This document shows positions 17,854-26,677 of a stretch of 64,000 bases of DNA, in pieces. A program made the position numbers and the translations under genes. The stretch comes from Actinopolymorpha rutila (lineage in GTDB: Bacteria; Actinomycetota; Actinomycetes; Propionibacteriales; Actinopolymorphaceae). A model generated the notes under the pieces. The model worked only from the letters and a program-made list of their open reading frames with translations, was not told where the DNA came from and did no database searches. How positions within the stretch are numbered: position 1 is the first letter of the stretch; the number at the start of each line of letters is the position of its first letter. The stretch spans positions 1,116,001 to 1,180,000 of the forward strand of contig NZ_JACBZH010000001.1 of assembly GCF_013407855.1 (NCBI RefSeq), read 5' to 3'.

Positions 17854-17861
17854 TACGAGAT

Positions 17862-17902
17862 GGCCGGAAGCCCTCCACGCGGGACGTGGAGGGCTTCCGG
17901 CC
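17862..17902. terminator. Bidirectional terminator, 18-bp perfect stem
   Basis: GGCCGGAAGCCCTCCACG (17862-17879) and its exact complement at 17885-17902 enclose a five-base loop. It separates the convergent DUF5753 regulator and RraA-like genes. Confidence 0.88.
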
Positions 17903-17952
17903 TGCTTGCCGGGATCAGGATCGAATCGGGGATCGGGGCCGGCCGGGCGCCG

Positions 17953-18711
17953 CTACTTGCCGGCGTAGTACGCCTCTACCGCCTCGATGTCCACCGTCTC
18001 GTCCGGCTTGCGGCCGAGCTTCTCGTACACCCGCCGGCGCGCGTGCATGTCGGCGATCAGGACCGCGCGGGCATGCACCGCGACCTCGCCCGCGATCTCG
18101 GCGGGTACGACGATCACGCCGTCGTCGTCGGTGCCCACGATGTCGCCGGGACGCACCTGCACCCCGCCGCAGCCGATGGTGACCTGGGCCTCGATCGCCT
18201 CGATCCGGCCCGGGATGATCGTCCGGCCACGGGCCGCGGCGCACACCGGCGTCCGCTGCAGTTCGATCTCGGCGGTGTCCCGGCAGTACCCGTCGGTGAC
18301 GATGCCGACGGCACCGTTGGCGTGCGCGGCCATGGCGTTCATCGAACCCCAGAAGCCCACCTCACGCGCGCCGCCGCCGTCGGTGACGATCACGTGGCCC
18401 GGCGGGAGGTCGCCGAGACCGGCGGGGCGGCCGACCTCCTCGAACCAGATGCCGTGTGCGGCAACGATGTCCTCGGTGGAGTCGAGCTTCCACATCGGAC
18501 GGTTGGCTGGTACGCAGCGCAGCGTCGCCGCCTCGCCCCAGAACTTCATCCCGCGCCACAGAGGACGGACGTCGCGGGAGACCAGGCCGATGTCGAAGTA
18601 GCCGATGCCGTCCATGGCGTCGGCGACGTCGGTGACCCGGAGGTACTTGTAGAGGCCGGCGACTTCGGAGGGGCTGGTCGCCGCGGACGCGGCGGTCTTG
18701 CCCGTGGTCAT
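17953..18711 (-). CDS. RraA-like protein (HMG/CHA aldolase family)
   Basis: The 252-residue protein has the swivelling beta/beta/alpha fold of the RraA / 4-hydroxy-4-methyl-2-oxoglutarate aldolase family: VTDVADAMDGIG at the start, a central WGSMNAMAAHANGAVGIVTD, then GYCRDTAEI and VRPGDIVGTDDDGVIVVP. Members either cleave oxoglutarate-type aldols with a divalent metal or inhibit RNase E. A standalone gene with a GntR-like site upstream favours a catabolic aldolase. The ATG at 18711 follows AGGAACGCC; an in-frame ATG at 18747 lacks such a site. Confidence 0.82.
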   Translation of the reverse strand: MTTGKTAASAATSPSEVAGLYKYLRVTDVADAMDGIGYFDIGLVSRDVRPLWRGMKFWGEAATLRCVPANRPMWKLDSTEDIVAAHGIWFEEVGRPAGLGDLPPGHVIVTDGGGAREVGFWGSMNAMAAHANGAVGIVTDGYCRDTAEIELQRTPVCAAARGRTIIPGRIEAIEAQVTIGCGGVQVRPGDIVGTDDDGVIVVPAEIAGEVAVHARAVLIADMHARRRVYEKLGRKPDETVDIEAVEAYYAGK

Positions 18712-18794
18712 GGCGTTCCTTTCCGATACGTGGACGCGGAAGCTCACACGTGGGGACGGGAGATCGCCGATGGGCCCTCGACTCGTTCCGATTA

Positions 18795-18804
18795 TTGTCT
18801 ACAA
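18795..18804. promoter_or_regulatory. GntR-like operator candidate upstream of rraA-like gene
   Basis: TTGTCTACAA at 18795-18804 has inverted TTGT/ACAA arms, resembling sites of FCD-type GntR repressors. It lies 84 bases upstream of the rraA-like start in an AT-rich patch that could hold the promoter. No GntR gene lies in the window. Confidence 0.3.
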
Positions 18805-18906
18805 CCGTCTGTCGCCAAGACGTACGTCCGGGATGGGTCAGCTCGAGGAATCAGCCCGGAATCAGCCCGGTGAACCAGCCGGGGGCGAGCGGGACGGTGC
18901 GATCTG

Positions 18907-19254
18907 TCAGAGCTCCCCGAGCGGGGCGACGTCGATGCCGCCGCGGTCGCAGACCCAGTGCGGCTCAGGACCGAGCTCGGGGGCGATCCGCAGCTCGTGC
19001 GGCTCCACGTCGTCGCAGGCCTTGCACCGGGGCCAGCGCCCTACCGAGTCCATCAGCGCGTCCTGGACGTCCTGGGCGACCTGGCCGGCGACGTACTCCG
19101 CGCCCTCGGGCCACTGCGCCACCCACCATCGGCGTTGGGCCACCGCGTCCTCCAGGATCGACACGCCTCGCGGGTCGGCGTGCCCGGAGGCCTGCAGGTC
19201 GTGAAAAACCAGGGCTCGGGCGTTGATGAGCGGGTCGTCGTCCGTCACGGACAC
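18907..19254 (-). CDS. Hypothetical actinobacterial protein
   Basis: A 115-residue cytoplasmic protein of unknown function. It is acidic and tryptophan-rich (RRWWVAQWPEGAEYVAGQVA). The CKAC pair and a later cysteine in PHWVCDRGG, with nearby histidines, could bind a metal. It is divergent from cutC, starting 22 bases away, so both promoters must lie within the genes or very close. I recognise no domain. Confidence 0.65.
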   Translation of the reverse strand: MSVTDDDPLINARALVFHDLQASGHADPRGVSILEDAVAQRRWWVAQWPEGAEYVAGQVAQDVQDALMDSVGRWPRCKACDDVEPHELRIAPELGPEPHWVCDRGGIDVAPLGEL

Positions 19255-19275
19255 GATCCTGGCAGGCTTCGTCCC

Positions 19276-20034
19276 ATGACGCGTCCCTTGCTCGAGGTCA
19301 TCGCCCTCGGAGTCGCCGACGCCGCGGCCGCGGAGGACGGCGGCGCGGACCGGGTGGAGCTGGTGACCGACATGGATGCCGACGGCCTGTCACCGGAGCC
19401 GTCGGTGGTGGAGGACATCCGGAGCCGTACGAACATCCCGCTCCGGGTGATGCTCCGCCTGTCCGACACGTTCAGCGCCACCGGCGCCGAGGTGACCCGG
19501 CTGCGCGGGCTGGCCTCGTCGTACGTCTCGGCCGGAGCGGACGGCTTCGTGCTCGGCTTCCTCACCGGCACCCTGGAGATCGACCAGGAGACCACCGGCG
19601 CGCTGGTCGAGGAGTTCCCCGACCGGCCGTGGACGTTCCACCGTGCGGTCGACCACGCACTCGAACCCGACCGGGCCTGGAGTGCCCTTCGGCAGTTGCC
19701 GGGGCTCACCCACGTGCTGACCGCGGGATCGCCGCGCGGTGTGGAGGCCGGCCTGGACGACCTGACCCGGCGGGCGAAGTCCGACCCGTTCGCCACCGAC
19801 CGGATCATGGCCGGCGGGGGCCTGCGGGCCGAGCACGTGCCGTGGCTGGCGCAGGCCGGGATCCGGGCGTTCCACGTGGGTACGGCGGTCCGGCCGGACC
19901 GGTCCTGGAAGGCGTACGTCGACGCGGGGTACGTCCGCGCCTGGCGCACCCTGGTCGACGACGAGGTGGCCCGCGCACTGGACCTGCTCTCCACCGGAGC
20001 CGTGAAGGAGAGCGGGACCGGGACGGAGCGGTGA
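19276..20034 (+). CDS. cutC: CutC family protein
   Basis: A TIM-barrel protein of 252 residues in the CutC copper-homeostasis family. The N-terminus (LEVIALGVADAAAAEDGGAD, then RVELV) and internal WTFHRAVDHALEPDRAW and THVLTAGSPRG are diagnostic. A copper role rests on older genetics and the true activity is unsettled. The ATG at 19276 gives the normal family length. Its stop overlaps the GTG of the DUF4031 gene. Confidence 0.85.
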   Translation: MTRPLLEVIALGVADAAAAEDGGADRVELVTDMDADGLSPEPSVVEDIRSRTNIPLRVMLRLSDTFSATGAEVTRLRGLASSYVSAGADGFVLGFLTGTLEIDQETTGALVEEFPDRPWTFHRAVDHALEPDRAWSALRQLPGLTHVLTAGSPRGVEAGLDDLTRRAKSDPFATDRIMAGGGLRAEHVPWLAQAGIRAFHVGTAVRPDRSWKAYVDAGYVRAWRTLVDDEVARALDLLSTGAVKESGTGTER

Positions 20035-20294
20035 CGCTGCTCCTCGACCCGCCGACCTGGCCCGCGCGCGGCACCGTCTGGTCGCATCTGGTGAGCGACC
20101 GGTCCTTCGAGGAACTGCACGACTTCGCCCGCCGATGCGGACTGCCCGAGAGCGGCTTCCACCGCGACCACTACGACGTACCCGAGGCGAGGTATGCCGA
20201 GGTGCTCGCGGCCGGCGCGGAGCCGGTGACGAGCCGGGAACTCGTGGCCCGGATCACCGCCGCCGGCCTGCGCCGCCGCAAGCCCCGCAGGTGA
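20031..20294 (+). CDS. DUF4031 domain protein
   Basis: An 87-residue protein matching the DUF4031 pattern: LLLDPPTWPARGTVWSHLVS, then SFEELHDFARRCGLPESGFH and HYDVPEARY. The family is widespread in actinobacteria without a proven function. The GTG start overlaps the cutC stop (GTGA), so the two are coupled. Its stop is 29 bases from the convergent hexosaminidase gene. Confidence 0.85.
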   Translation: MTLLLDPPTWPARGTVWSHLVSDRSFEELHDFARRCGLPESGFHRDHYDVPEARYAEVLAAGAEPVTSRELVARITAAGLRRRKPRR

Positions 20295-20322
20295 CGCCCG
20301 CCTCAGGCGGGCAACGGCGTAC

Positions 20323-21873
20323 TCAGTCCAGCTTGCGGTAGTTGACGCCCACCGCGTCCAGCCGGGCCAGGTGCGGCCGCAGCCGGTCCAGGAACGCGGA
20401 GTACTCCTCCACGCCGCCGGTCTCGTCCCGCCACACCGCCTCGGCGAACGCGCACACCCGCGGGAACAGCATGTACTCCGCGTGCTCGGGCGTCGGGACG
20501 TACTCCGTCCACAGCTGGCACTGCGCGCCGAGCACGTGCCGGGACGCCTCGGCGTCCAGCTCGCCGGGGATCGGCCGGTAGTTGTAGACCTTCTCCAGCG
20601 GGACGAAGCCGCCGATCGCCAGCGGCTCGGCGTCCTTGTCCTCGCTCTGGTAGTAGTCGAAGTAGACCGTCTGGCACGGGGCCATCACCACGTCCAGCCC
20701 GCCGCGGGCCGCCTCGATGCCGCCCTCCTCGCTGCGCCACGACATGACCACGACGTCCTTGGGCAGGTTGGCCGGGCCACCGCCCTCGAGCACCTCGTCC
20801 CAGCCGACGAACCGCCGGCCCCTGTCGGCGACGTGGGCGGCCAGCTGGGTGGTGAACCACGCCTGCAGGGCGTTCTCGTCGGCCAGGCCGAGCGACTTCA
20901 TGCGTTCCTGCGCGGCCGGGCTGACCTTCCACTCCGCCTTCGGGCACTCGTCGCCGCCGCAGTGGACGAGCGGGCTCGGGAAGAGGCTCATCACCTCGTC
21001 CAGGATGTCGCGGCAGAAGTCGAGGGTGGAGTCCTCGACGTTGAGCACCTGCTCGCTGATGCCCCAGCGGGTCCAGACCTCGGCCGGCTTCAGGCCGTTG
21101 CCGAGCTCGGGGTAGGCGGCGATGGCGGCCAGCATGTGCCCCGGCATGTCGATCTCGGGGACGACGGTGACGAACCGCTCCTGCGCGTACGCCACGATCT
21201 CCCGGATGTCGTCCTGGGTGTAGTAACCGCCGTGCGGCCTGCCGTCGAAGGTGAACTCGCTTTCGGGGCGGTGGGCGTGCCCGACGAGGGTCTCCGGACG
21301 GTACGCGCCGACCTCGGTGAGGCGGGGGTACTTCTCGCTCGCGAGCCGCCAGCCCTGGTCCTCGGTGAGGTGGAAGTGGAAGACGTTCAGCTTGTGCACG
21401 GCGAGCAGGTCGATCAGCTTGAGGACGAACTCCTTCGGCATGAAGTGCCGGGCCACGTCGAGCATCGTCCCGCGCCAGCCGAACCGCGGCCGGTCGACGA
21501 CCGCGACAGCCGGGATCTCCCACTGCCGCTCCACCGTGGTCGTGGAGAAGATCTCCGCGGGGAGCAGCTGCCGCAGCGACTGGACGCCGTAGAAGACGCC
21601 GGACGGGTCGCTGCCCGCGATCTCCACACCCTCCGGCGTCACCGTGAGGCGGTAGGCCTCCGGCCCGGCGAGGCTGGTGTCGACGCGCAGGGTGATCGCG
21701 GCGGCGCCGTCGCCGGACGCGTCGTCGAGCGCGAAACCGGTCGCGGGAGTCAGCGCCCGGCGCAGGGCGCGTGCGGCCTGGGCGGACGGCTCGTCCGCAC
21801 GGACCGTGGTGGAGCTGGTCAGCTGGAACGCGCCGTCGAGGCGCTCGAACTGCTGCGGCTTGGGAAGGATCAC
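20323..21873 (-). CDS. Beta-N-acetylhexosaminidase (GH20)
   Basis: The 516-residue glycosidase releases terminal beta-linked N-acetylglucosamine or galactosamine by substrate-assisted catalysis. The N-terminal GH20b domain (residues 1-125) is followed by the catalytic barrel, with RGTMLDVARHFMPKEFVLKL, the FHFHLTEDQGWR strand, and the catalytic Asp-Glu pair in HCGGDECPKAEW near residue 309. No signal peptide is visible, so it probably works on imported chitobiose or muropeptide fragments. The ATG at 21873 gives the standard start MILPKPQQFE. Confidence 0.93.
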   Translation of the reverse strand: MILPKPQQFERLDGAFQLTSSTTVRADEPSAQAARALRRALTPATGFALDDASGDGAAAITLRVDTSLAGPEAYRLTVTPEGVEIAGSDPSGVFYGVQSLRQLLPAEIFSTTTVERQWEIPAVAVVDRPRFGWRGTMLDVARHFMPKEFVLKLIDLLAVHKLNVFHFHLTEDQGWRLASEKYPRLTEVGAYRPETLVGHAHRPESEFTFDGRPHGGYYTQDDIREIVAYAQERFVTVVPEIDMPGHMLAAIAAYPELGNGLKPAEVWTRWGISEQVLNVEDSTLDFCRDILDEVMSLFPSPLVHCGGDECPKAEWKVSPAAQERMKSLGLADENALQAWFTTQLAAHVADRGRRFVGWDEVLEGGGPANLPKDVVVMSWRSEEGGIEAARGGLDVVMAPCQTVYFDYYQSEDKDAEPLAIGGFVPLEKVYNYRPIPGELDAEASRHVLGAQCQLWTEYVPTPEHAEYMLFPRVCAFAEAVWRDETGGVEEYSAFLDRLRPHLARLDAVGVNYRKLD

Positions 21874-21936
21874 GATTCGGGAGCCTAATGCCCGAAGGTG
21901 AGTGTGAACAGTCGCCTCAGCTCACTTCTGGTCACC

Positions 21937-23262
21937 TCACGGTGCGGGGTTGAGCGCGGCCCGGGACGCCTCCACGGTGCCGCTGGTCGCCGTGGTCAGG
22001 CCGTAGCTGCTGGAGATCTTCTGCTCGTACGCCGGGATCCCGCCGAGGTCCTCCTCGTGCGCCGAGGCGACGGTGGCGGCGAGGTACGGCCACGGCGAGT
22101 GGCCGCGCGGTGAGCCCAGCACCCACCACAGCGTGACGTACTTCTGCTCGCGGGTGACGCCGAGCAGGTGGCTGGCCTGGCTGATCGGGGCGTGGTACTT
22201 CAGGTACGACACCCCCGGTTCGGCCACCCACGCGGGCGCGCCGGTCGACCGGACGCTGGGCCGCACGGGATAGCTGCCGTAGATGGTGGCACGGTCCCCG
22301 CGCAGCACGGTGACCTGGCTGGAGGCGACCATCGCGTCGTACGCGGCGTGCAAAGGCACCTGGACCAGCCGTACCTCCGTCGTCTCCGCACCCGCCTCCA
22401 GCCGGTCGCCCGGGCGAAGGGAGTCGAGCTGGCCGGCGCCGACCAGTTCGTACCCGCGCACCGTCGTGTCCCGGAGCAGCTGGGCCCGCCCGTCGCGGAG
22501 CTCGGCCAGCCGGTCGGTGCTTCCGGCGTCCGGTGTGTAGCGGCCCAGCCGCCCGCTGACCTGGTACATCGTGCCGAGCACGTGCACGGGGACCGACCCG
22601 CGGTTCTTCACCGTGACCGAGAGCGGGAGGAAGACCGACCGCCGGTCCGGAGCGAGCCGCGGCGTCCCGAACTCCGCGCTGGCCGACACGCTGACCGGCA
22701 GCGCGAACGGCTGGTAGATCTGGGAGTACGCGAAGTTGACGAGTGCGATTCCGGCGGTCAGCGCCACGCCCAGCGCGAACCTGCGCGGATAGGGGATCTG
22801 GCCCCAGATGTGCTCGCGGTGCAGGACGCCGAGCGCCCACGCCGACCAGGCCAGCAGTGCCAGCCACAGCCAGAAGTTGGTGGCCAGCGCCCACCGGCCG
22901 GGCGTGGGTTCGTAGTCCCCGCTGGACACGCCGACGGCGATCAGCATCACCGCGGACAACGCCACGGTGAGGACGCCGATCAGCATCGCCGCGCCGGAGT
23001 TGGCGACCCGTCTGCGGCCCCGGTAGTCGGTCACGGCGAGCGCCGCCAGGCCGACCAGGACGGCGGCGAGCACCGCCAGCCCGCCGGTCAGCCTGCCCAC
23101 GAACGTCAGCGCACCCGGGATGTCGGCCAACCCGATCCGGGCGAGGACGACGAACGCGGTGAGCAGGCCGGCCAGCAGGGCCAGGGTGGTGAGGGTGTCC
23201 GAGGTGAAGATCCTGGTGGTGAAGGTGCTGGTCAGGCGTCGCCGGCGCGCGCGGGCGGACAT
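21937..23262 (-). CDS. Membrane protein of unknown function
   Basis: A 441-residue protein with an N-terminal block of about five membrane helices (for example LTTLALLAGLLTAFVVLARI and FWLWLALLAWSAWALGVL) followed by a large extracytoplasmic beta-rich domain (FLPLSVTVKNRGSVPVHVLG). The ATG at 23262 begins with a positively charged MSARARRRR. The domain is likely adhesive or structural, but I do not recognise it. The gene stands between the hexosaminidase and HD genes on the same strand. Confidence 0.7.
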   Translation of the reverse strand: MSARARRRRLTSTFTTRIFTSDTLTTLALLAGLLTAFVVLARIGLADIPGALTFVGRLTGGLAVLAAVLVGLAALAVTDYRGRRRVANSGAAMLIGVLTVALSAVMLIAVGVSSGDYEPTPGRWALATNFWLWLALLAWSAWALGVLHREHIWGQIPYPRRFALGVALTAGIALVNFAYSQIYQPFALPVSVSASAEFGTPRLAPDRRSVFLPLSVTVKNRGSVPVHVLGTMYQVSGRLGRYTPDAGSTDRLAELRDGRAQLLRDTTVRGYELVGAGQLDSLRPGDRLEAGAETTEVRLVQVPLHAAYDAMVASSQVTVLRGDRATIYGSYPVRPSVRSTGAPAWVAEPGVSYLKYHAPISQASHLLGVTREQKYVTLWWVLGSPRGHSPWPYLAATVASAHEEDLGGIPAYEQKISSSYGLTTATSGTVEASRAALNPAP

Positions 23263-23384
23263 GGCTTCACCCCTACCCGCGGGGTCGCCGGGCGATACCG
23301 CGGGCGCGGTGGCAGAGCCGTGCCGGTGGCTGGGCAGTGGCCGGCGGGGGAGCGGCCGGTGGCCGCCGGGGAGCAGCCGGTGGC

Positions 23385-24116
23385 TCAGTCGCCGGGACGG
23401 TTCTCCGCCGACTCCCTCGCCAGGTCTTCTGGCCTGGTCAGCAGGATGAGCTCGGCGGCGAGGTTGTGGCGGGCACGCTTCTCCCAGTGGGCCCGGCCGT
23501 AGTCGGTGCCGAAGAGGCGGTCGCGGGCGGCCAGGTCGGAAAGGATCGCCGCCCGCCCCTGCCGAAACGCGGCGTCGGGCACGTGGGCGTACTCCGAGCG
23601 GACGTCGGCGACGTACACCGCGTAACGCTCCGGCGCGGTGGACAGGACGGCCAGGTCGGCGTCGCAGAGCACCGCGCCGTTCGAGTCGTCGTCGGCCGGG
23701 GCGTGGCCCGAGGTGAGCAGGACCAACCGGGACACCTCCGCCGCGGTCGGGCCGTCCACGCCGCACCGGGCCAGCGCCTGCGTCGCCAGGCGTGCGGACG
23801 CCTCCTCGTTGTCGCTGCGGTGCGGGTCGTAGATCGCGTCGTGGAACCACCCCGCCAGCCGGACCGCGTCGACCTCACGGGCGAACTCGGCCAGGTGGTC
23901 GATCCGGTCCAGCACCTCGGTCAGGTGCCGCAGGTCGTGGTAGCGGCGGGTGGGCTCGGCGTACCGCGCGAGCAGGTCCCGGCCCACCGCCGTCACCGCC
24001 TCGCCGGTCCCGGCAGCCCCGGCCGAACCGGCCCCGTCAGGGCCCGCCGCGGCGCGGGTCACCGTCTCCGTCCAGCGCCACAGCAGGTCCGCCTCGTCGG
24101 CCACGGTGAGGCTCAT
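23385..24116 (-). CDS. HD-domain metal-dependent phosphohydrolase
   Basis: A 243-residue protein of the HD superfamily. Metal ligands appear in RYHDLRHLTEVLDRID and GWFHDAIYDPHRSDNEE; the second motif is the His-Asp pair. These proteins hydrolyse phosphate esters or nucleotides; substrate is unknown. A 78-base gap separates it from the helicase gene upstream on the same strand, so they may share a transcript. Confidence 0.85.
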   Translation of the reverse strand: MSLTVADEADLLWRWTETVTRAAAGPDGAGSAGAAGTGEAVTAVGRDLLARYAEPTRRYHDLRHLTEVLDRIDHLAEFAREVDAVRLAGWFHDAIYDPHRSDNEEASARLATQALARCGVDGPTAAEVSRLVLLTSGHAPADDDSNGAVLCDADLAVLSTAPERYAVYVADVRSEYAHVPDAAFRQGRAAILSDLAARDRLFGTDYGRAHWEKRARHNLAAELILLTRPEDLARESAENRPGD

Positions 24117-24194
24117 CCGGCCGTCCTCATGCCGCCATCCTCACCCGGCCGTGGTCGTACCGCCACCGCATGTCCCGCCCACACGCACCCATCA

Positions 24195-26378
24195 TCAGTC
24201 GATCAACGGGCTCCGGTCCGCCGCCGCGCCGTTCACGGGGCGTACCTCCCCCAAGGTGGTGAGCTGGTGGGGGAGGGGCTCGGCGTGTACGACCCGAAGG
24301 GAGGTCACCGCGCGGGTCAGGCAGACGTAGAGCCGGCGCAGACCGGTCACCTCGTCGTGCTCCCCGGCAACGATCCGGGCCGGCTCGGCGAGGACCACGT
24401 GGTCGAACTCCAGGCCCTTCGCCAGGGACGCGGGTACGACGTCCAGCCGGGCCTCGACGTCGCCCTCCTCGCCGAGCTGGGCGTACGCCACGTCGCCCCG
24501 GTCGAGCGCGGCCCGCACCGCGCCCGCCTGCGCGTCGGCCACGATCAGCCCCACCGAGCCCGGCCGGTCGAGGGCGGCGCGGACGCCGTCCACGGTGGCC
24601 GCGACCGCGCCCGCCGGATCGGCGGCGGCCACCACTTCCAGGTCGCCGCGGGACCGTCGGACCGACGAGGGCGCGGTGAGCGTCGGTGCGATGTGCGGCA
24701 GCAGCCGGGCGGCGAGGGCGATCACGTCGGCGGGTACGCGGAACCCCTTGGTCAGCTCCTCGACGTGTCCGTCCGGCTTGCCGAGGTGCGCGAGCGCGTC
24801 GTCCCAGGCCCGGGTCGCCCACGGCGTGGTGGCCTGGGCCAGGTCGCCCAGCACGGTGGCCGAGCCCGTCGAGCAGCGTCGGCCCACGGCCCGCAACTGC
24901 ATCGGAGACAGGTCCTGCGCCTCGTCCAGGACGACGTGTCCCAGGCTCGGGGTGCGTTCGAGCAGGTCGGCCACCTCGTCGACCAGCACCGCGTCGGCCA
25001 GCGACCAGCGGGCCGACCCGGCCGAACGCGGCGGTCTGGGCCAGGCCAGCAGCGCCTGTTCCTCCTCGTCCAGCAGCCCGTCGGTGTGCTCGGCGAGGAA
25101 CGCGGGCTCGGACAGCAGCCGGAAGACCAGCCGCACCGGGTCGACCGCCGGCCACACCTGGTCGGCGTAGGCGCGGACCGGCCTGCTGCGGGCGACGGAG
25201 TTCTGCACGCGGTCGTCGGGTGAGTCGCCGTCGGCCTCCATCCGCAGCAGGACGGCGTGCGCGAGGCGCTGCGGCAGGATCGCCCGCCCGGCGCCGTAGC
25301 GGACGCCGCGGTCACGGATGCCGCCGAGGATCTCGCTGACCTCGTACGTCGGAACGCGGAAACGGCGTGCGCCCCTCGGCACCAGCAGGCCCTCGGCGGG
25401 CGCGCTCAGGTGGCTCCAGACGGCGCGGCGGAGCACCTCCGCCAGCCGGGCGTCGCCCTTCAGTGTGGCGACGTCGGCGGGCTCCTCGGCCCGGATGCGC
25501 ACCCGGCCGACGAGTTCGGGCAGCGTGCTCTGCCGGGCCTCGATCTCGCCGAGGGCGGGGAGTACGTCGCCGATGTAGCGGAGGAAGGAGTCGTTCGGGC
25601 CGACGACGAGGACGCCCTGGCGGCGGAGCTGGTCGCGGTGGGCGTAGAGCAGGAACGCCGCGCGGTGCAGGCCGACGGCGGTCTTGCCCGTACCAGGTGC
25701 GCCCTGCACGCAGACCGTGCCGGCCAGGTCGGCGCGGACGATGTCGTCCTGCTCGGGCTGGATGGTGGCCACGATGTCGCGCATCGGCCCGACGCGGGGC
25801 CGCTCGATCTCGGTCTCCAGGATCGAGCTCGCGGCGTCGGTCTCCGACCGGTCGGTGAGGTGTTCGTCCTCGTACGCCGTCAGGTCGGCGTGGTGGAAGC
25901 CGAACCGCCGCCGCAGCTGCACGCCCATCGGCGCGGTCCTGGTCGCGCGGTAGAAGGGGCGGGACACCCCGGCGCGCCAGTCGACCACCATCGGGTCGCC
26001 CTCGGCGTCGGTGACGTGCCGGCGGCCGATGTAGAAGCGCTCGCCGCGGTGCGCGGCGCGGGTGCGGGCGCCGGGCAGGTCCTCGGTGGGGCCGGAGCCG
26101 GGGGCGTAGTCGAGCCGGCCGAAGAAGAGCGGCGTGCTCGGGTCGTCGGCGAGGGAGCGGGCCCGGTGGTAGAGCGTGGCCCTGAGGTACTCGGTGGACA
26201 CGGCGTTGCCGCCCTCGGCGTCCAGCGACTCGGTGCGTTCACGCATGCGTCGCAGGGCGTCCCGGGACGCGGCGAGGTGGGCCTGTTCGGCGGTGAGCGG
26301 ATCCGCGGGGTCGACCTTGTCGGCAACGGGATCGGTCGGGCTGGTATCGGGCGGCTCGAGGGTTTCGTGCGTGGGCAT
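24195..26378 (-). CDS. HelD/HelR-type RNA polymerase-associated helicase
   Basis: This 727-residue superfamily-1 ATPase has an N-terminal coiled region (LAASRDALRRMRERTESL), Walker A VQGAPGTGKTAVGLHRAAF near residue 230, Walker B VVLDEAQDLSPMQLRAVG, and motif VI LYVCLTRAV near the end. The insertion between the motor halves and the opening FFGRLDYAPGSG with FYIGRRHV place it with HelD. HelD proteins strip stalled RNA polymerase from DNA, and HelR members confer rifamycin tolerance. The ATG at 26378 follows GGGAGGA. Resistance is possible but not shown here. Confidence 0.85.
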   Translation of the reverse strand: MPTHETLEPPDTSPTDPVADKVDPADPLTAEQAHLAASRDALRRMRERTESLDAEGGNAVSTEYLRATLYHRARSLADDPSTPLFFGRLDYAPGSGPTEDLPGARTRAAHRGERFYIGRRHVTDAEGDPMVVDWRAGVSRPFYRATRTAPMGVQLRRRFGFHHADLTAYEDEHLTDRSETDAASSILETEIERPRVGPMRDIVATIQPEQDDIVRADLAGTVCVQGAPGTGKTAVGLHRAAFLLYAHRDQLRRQGVLVVGPNDSFLRYIGDVLPALGEIEARQSTLPELVGRVRIRAEEPADVATLKGDARLAEVLRRAVWSHLSAPAEGLLVPRGARRFRVPTYEVSEILGGIRDRGVRYGAGRAILPQRLAHAVLLRMEADGDSPDDRVQNSVARSRPVRAYADQVWPAVDPVRLVFRLLSEPAFLAEHTDGLLDEEEQALLAWPRPPRSAGSARWSLADAVLVDEVADLLERTPSLGHVVLDEAQDLSPMQLRAVGRRCSTGSATVLGDLAQATTPWATRAWDDALAHLGKPDGHVEELTKGFRVPADVIALAARLLPHIAPTLTAPSSVRRSRGDLEVVAAADPAGAVAATVDGVRAALDRPGSVGLIVADAQAGAVRAALDRGDVAYAQLGEEGDVEARLDVVPASLAKGLEFDHVVLAEPARIVAGEHDEVTGLRRLYVCLTRAVTSLRVVHAEPLPHQLTTLGEVRPVNGAAADRSPLID

Positions 26379-26677
26379 GGGGCGTCCTCCCGTGAAAACG
26401 GCCAGGCAGGCTAACACGAGGACGGCGCCCGATCGACCGGTTTGTGGACGCCGGTCAGCCGGTTGGTGACGTCCTGCTCGGAGGGCCTGGCCGACCCCGG
26501 ACGAACCGGGAACTACACCTGTGTGGTTCGCGCATGCGGGCGCTGACCGTCTTGTCGAATGTGATGCTGTGCGCGGTGAGTGCTTTTCCGGATGCTCTTA
26601 GTGTCCGACGTCAGTCCTGCATCAATTGTCACCGTCAGCTGATTTTCGCCGGGGGGACTCCTACGGGAAGGCGGATC

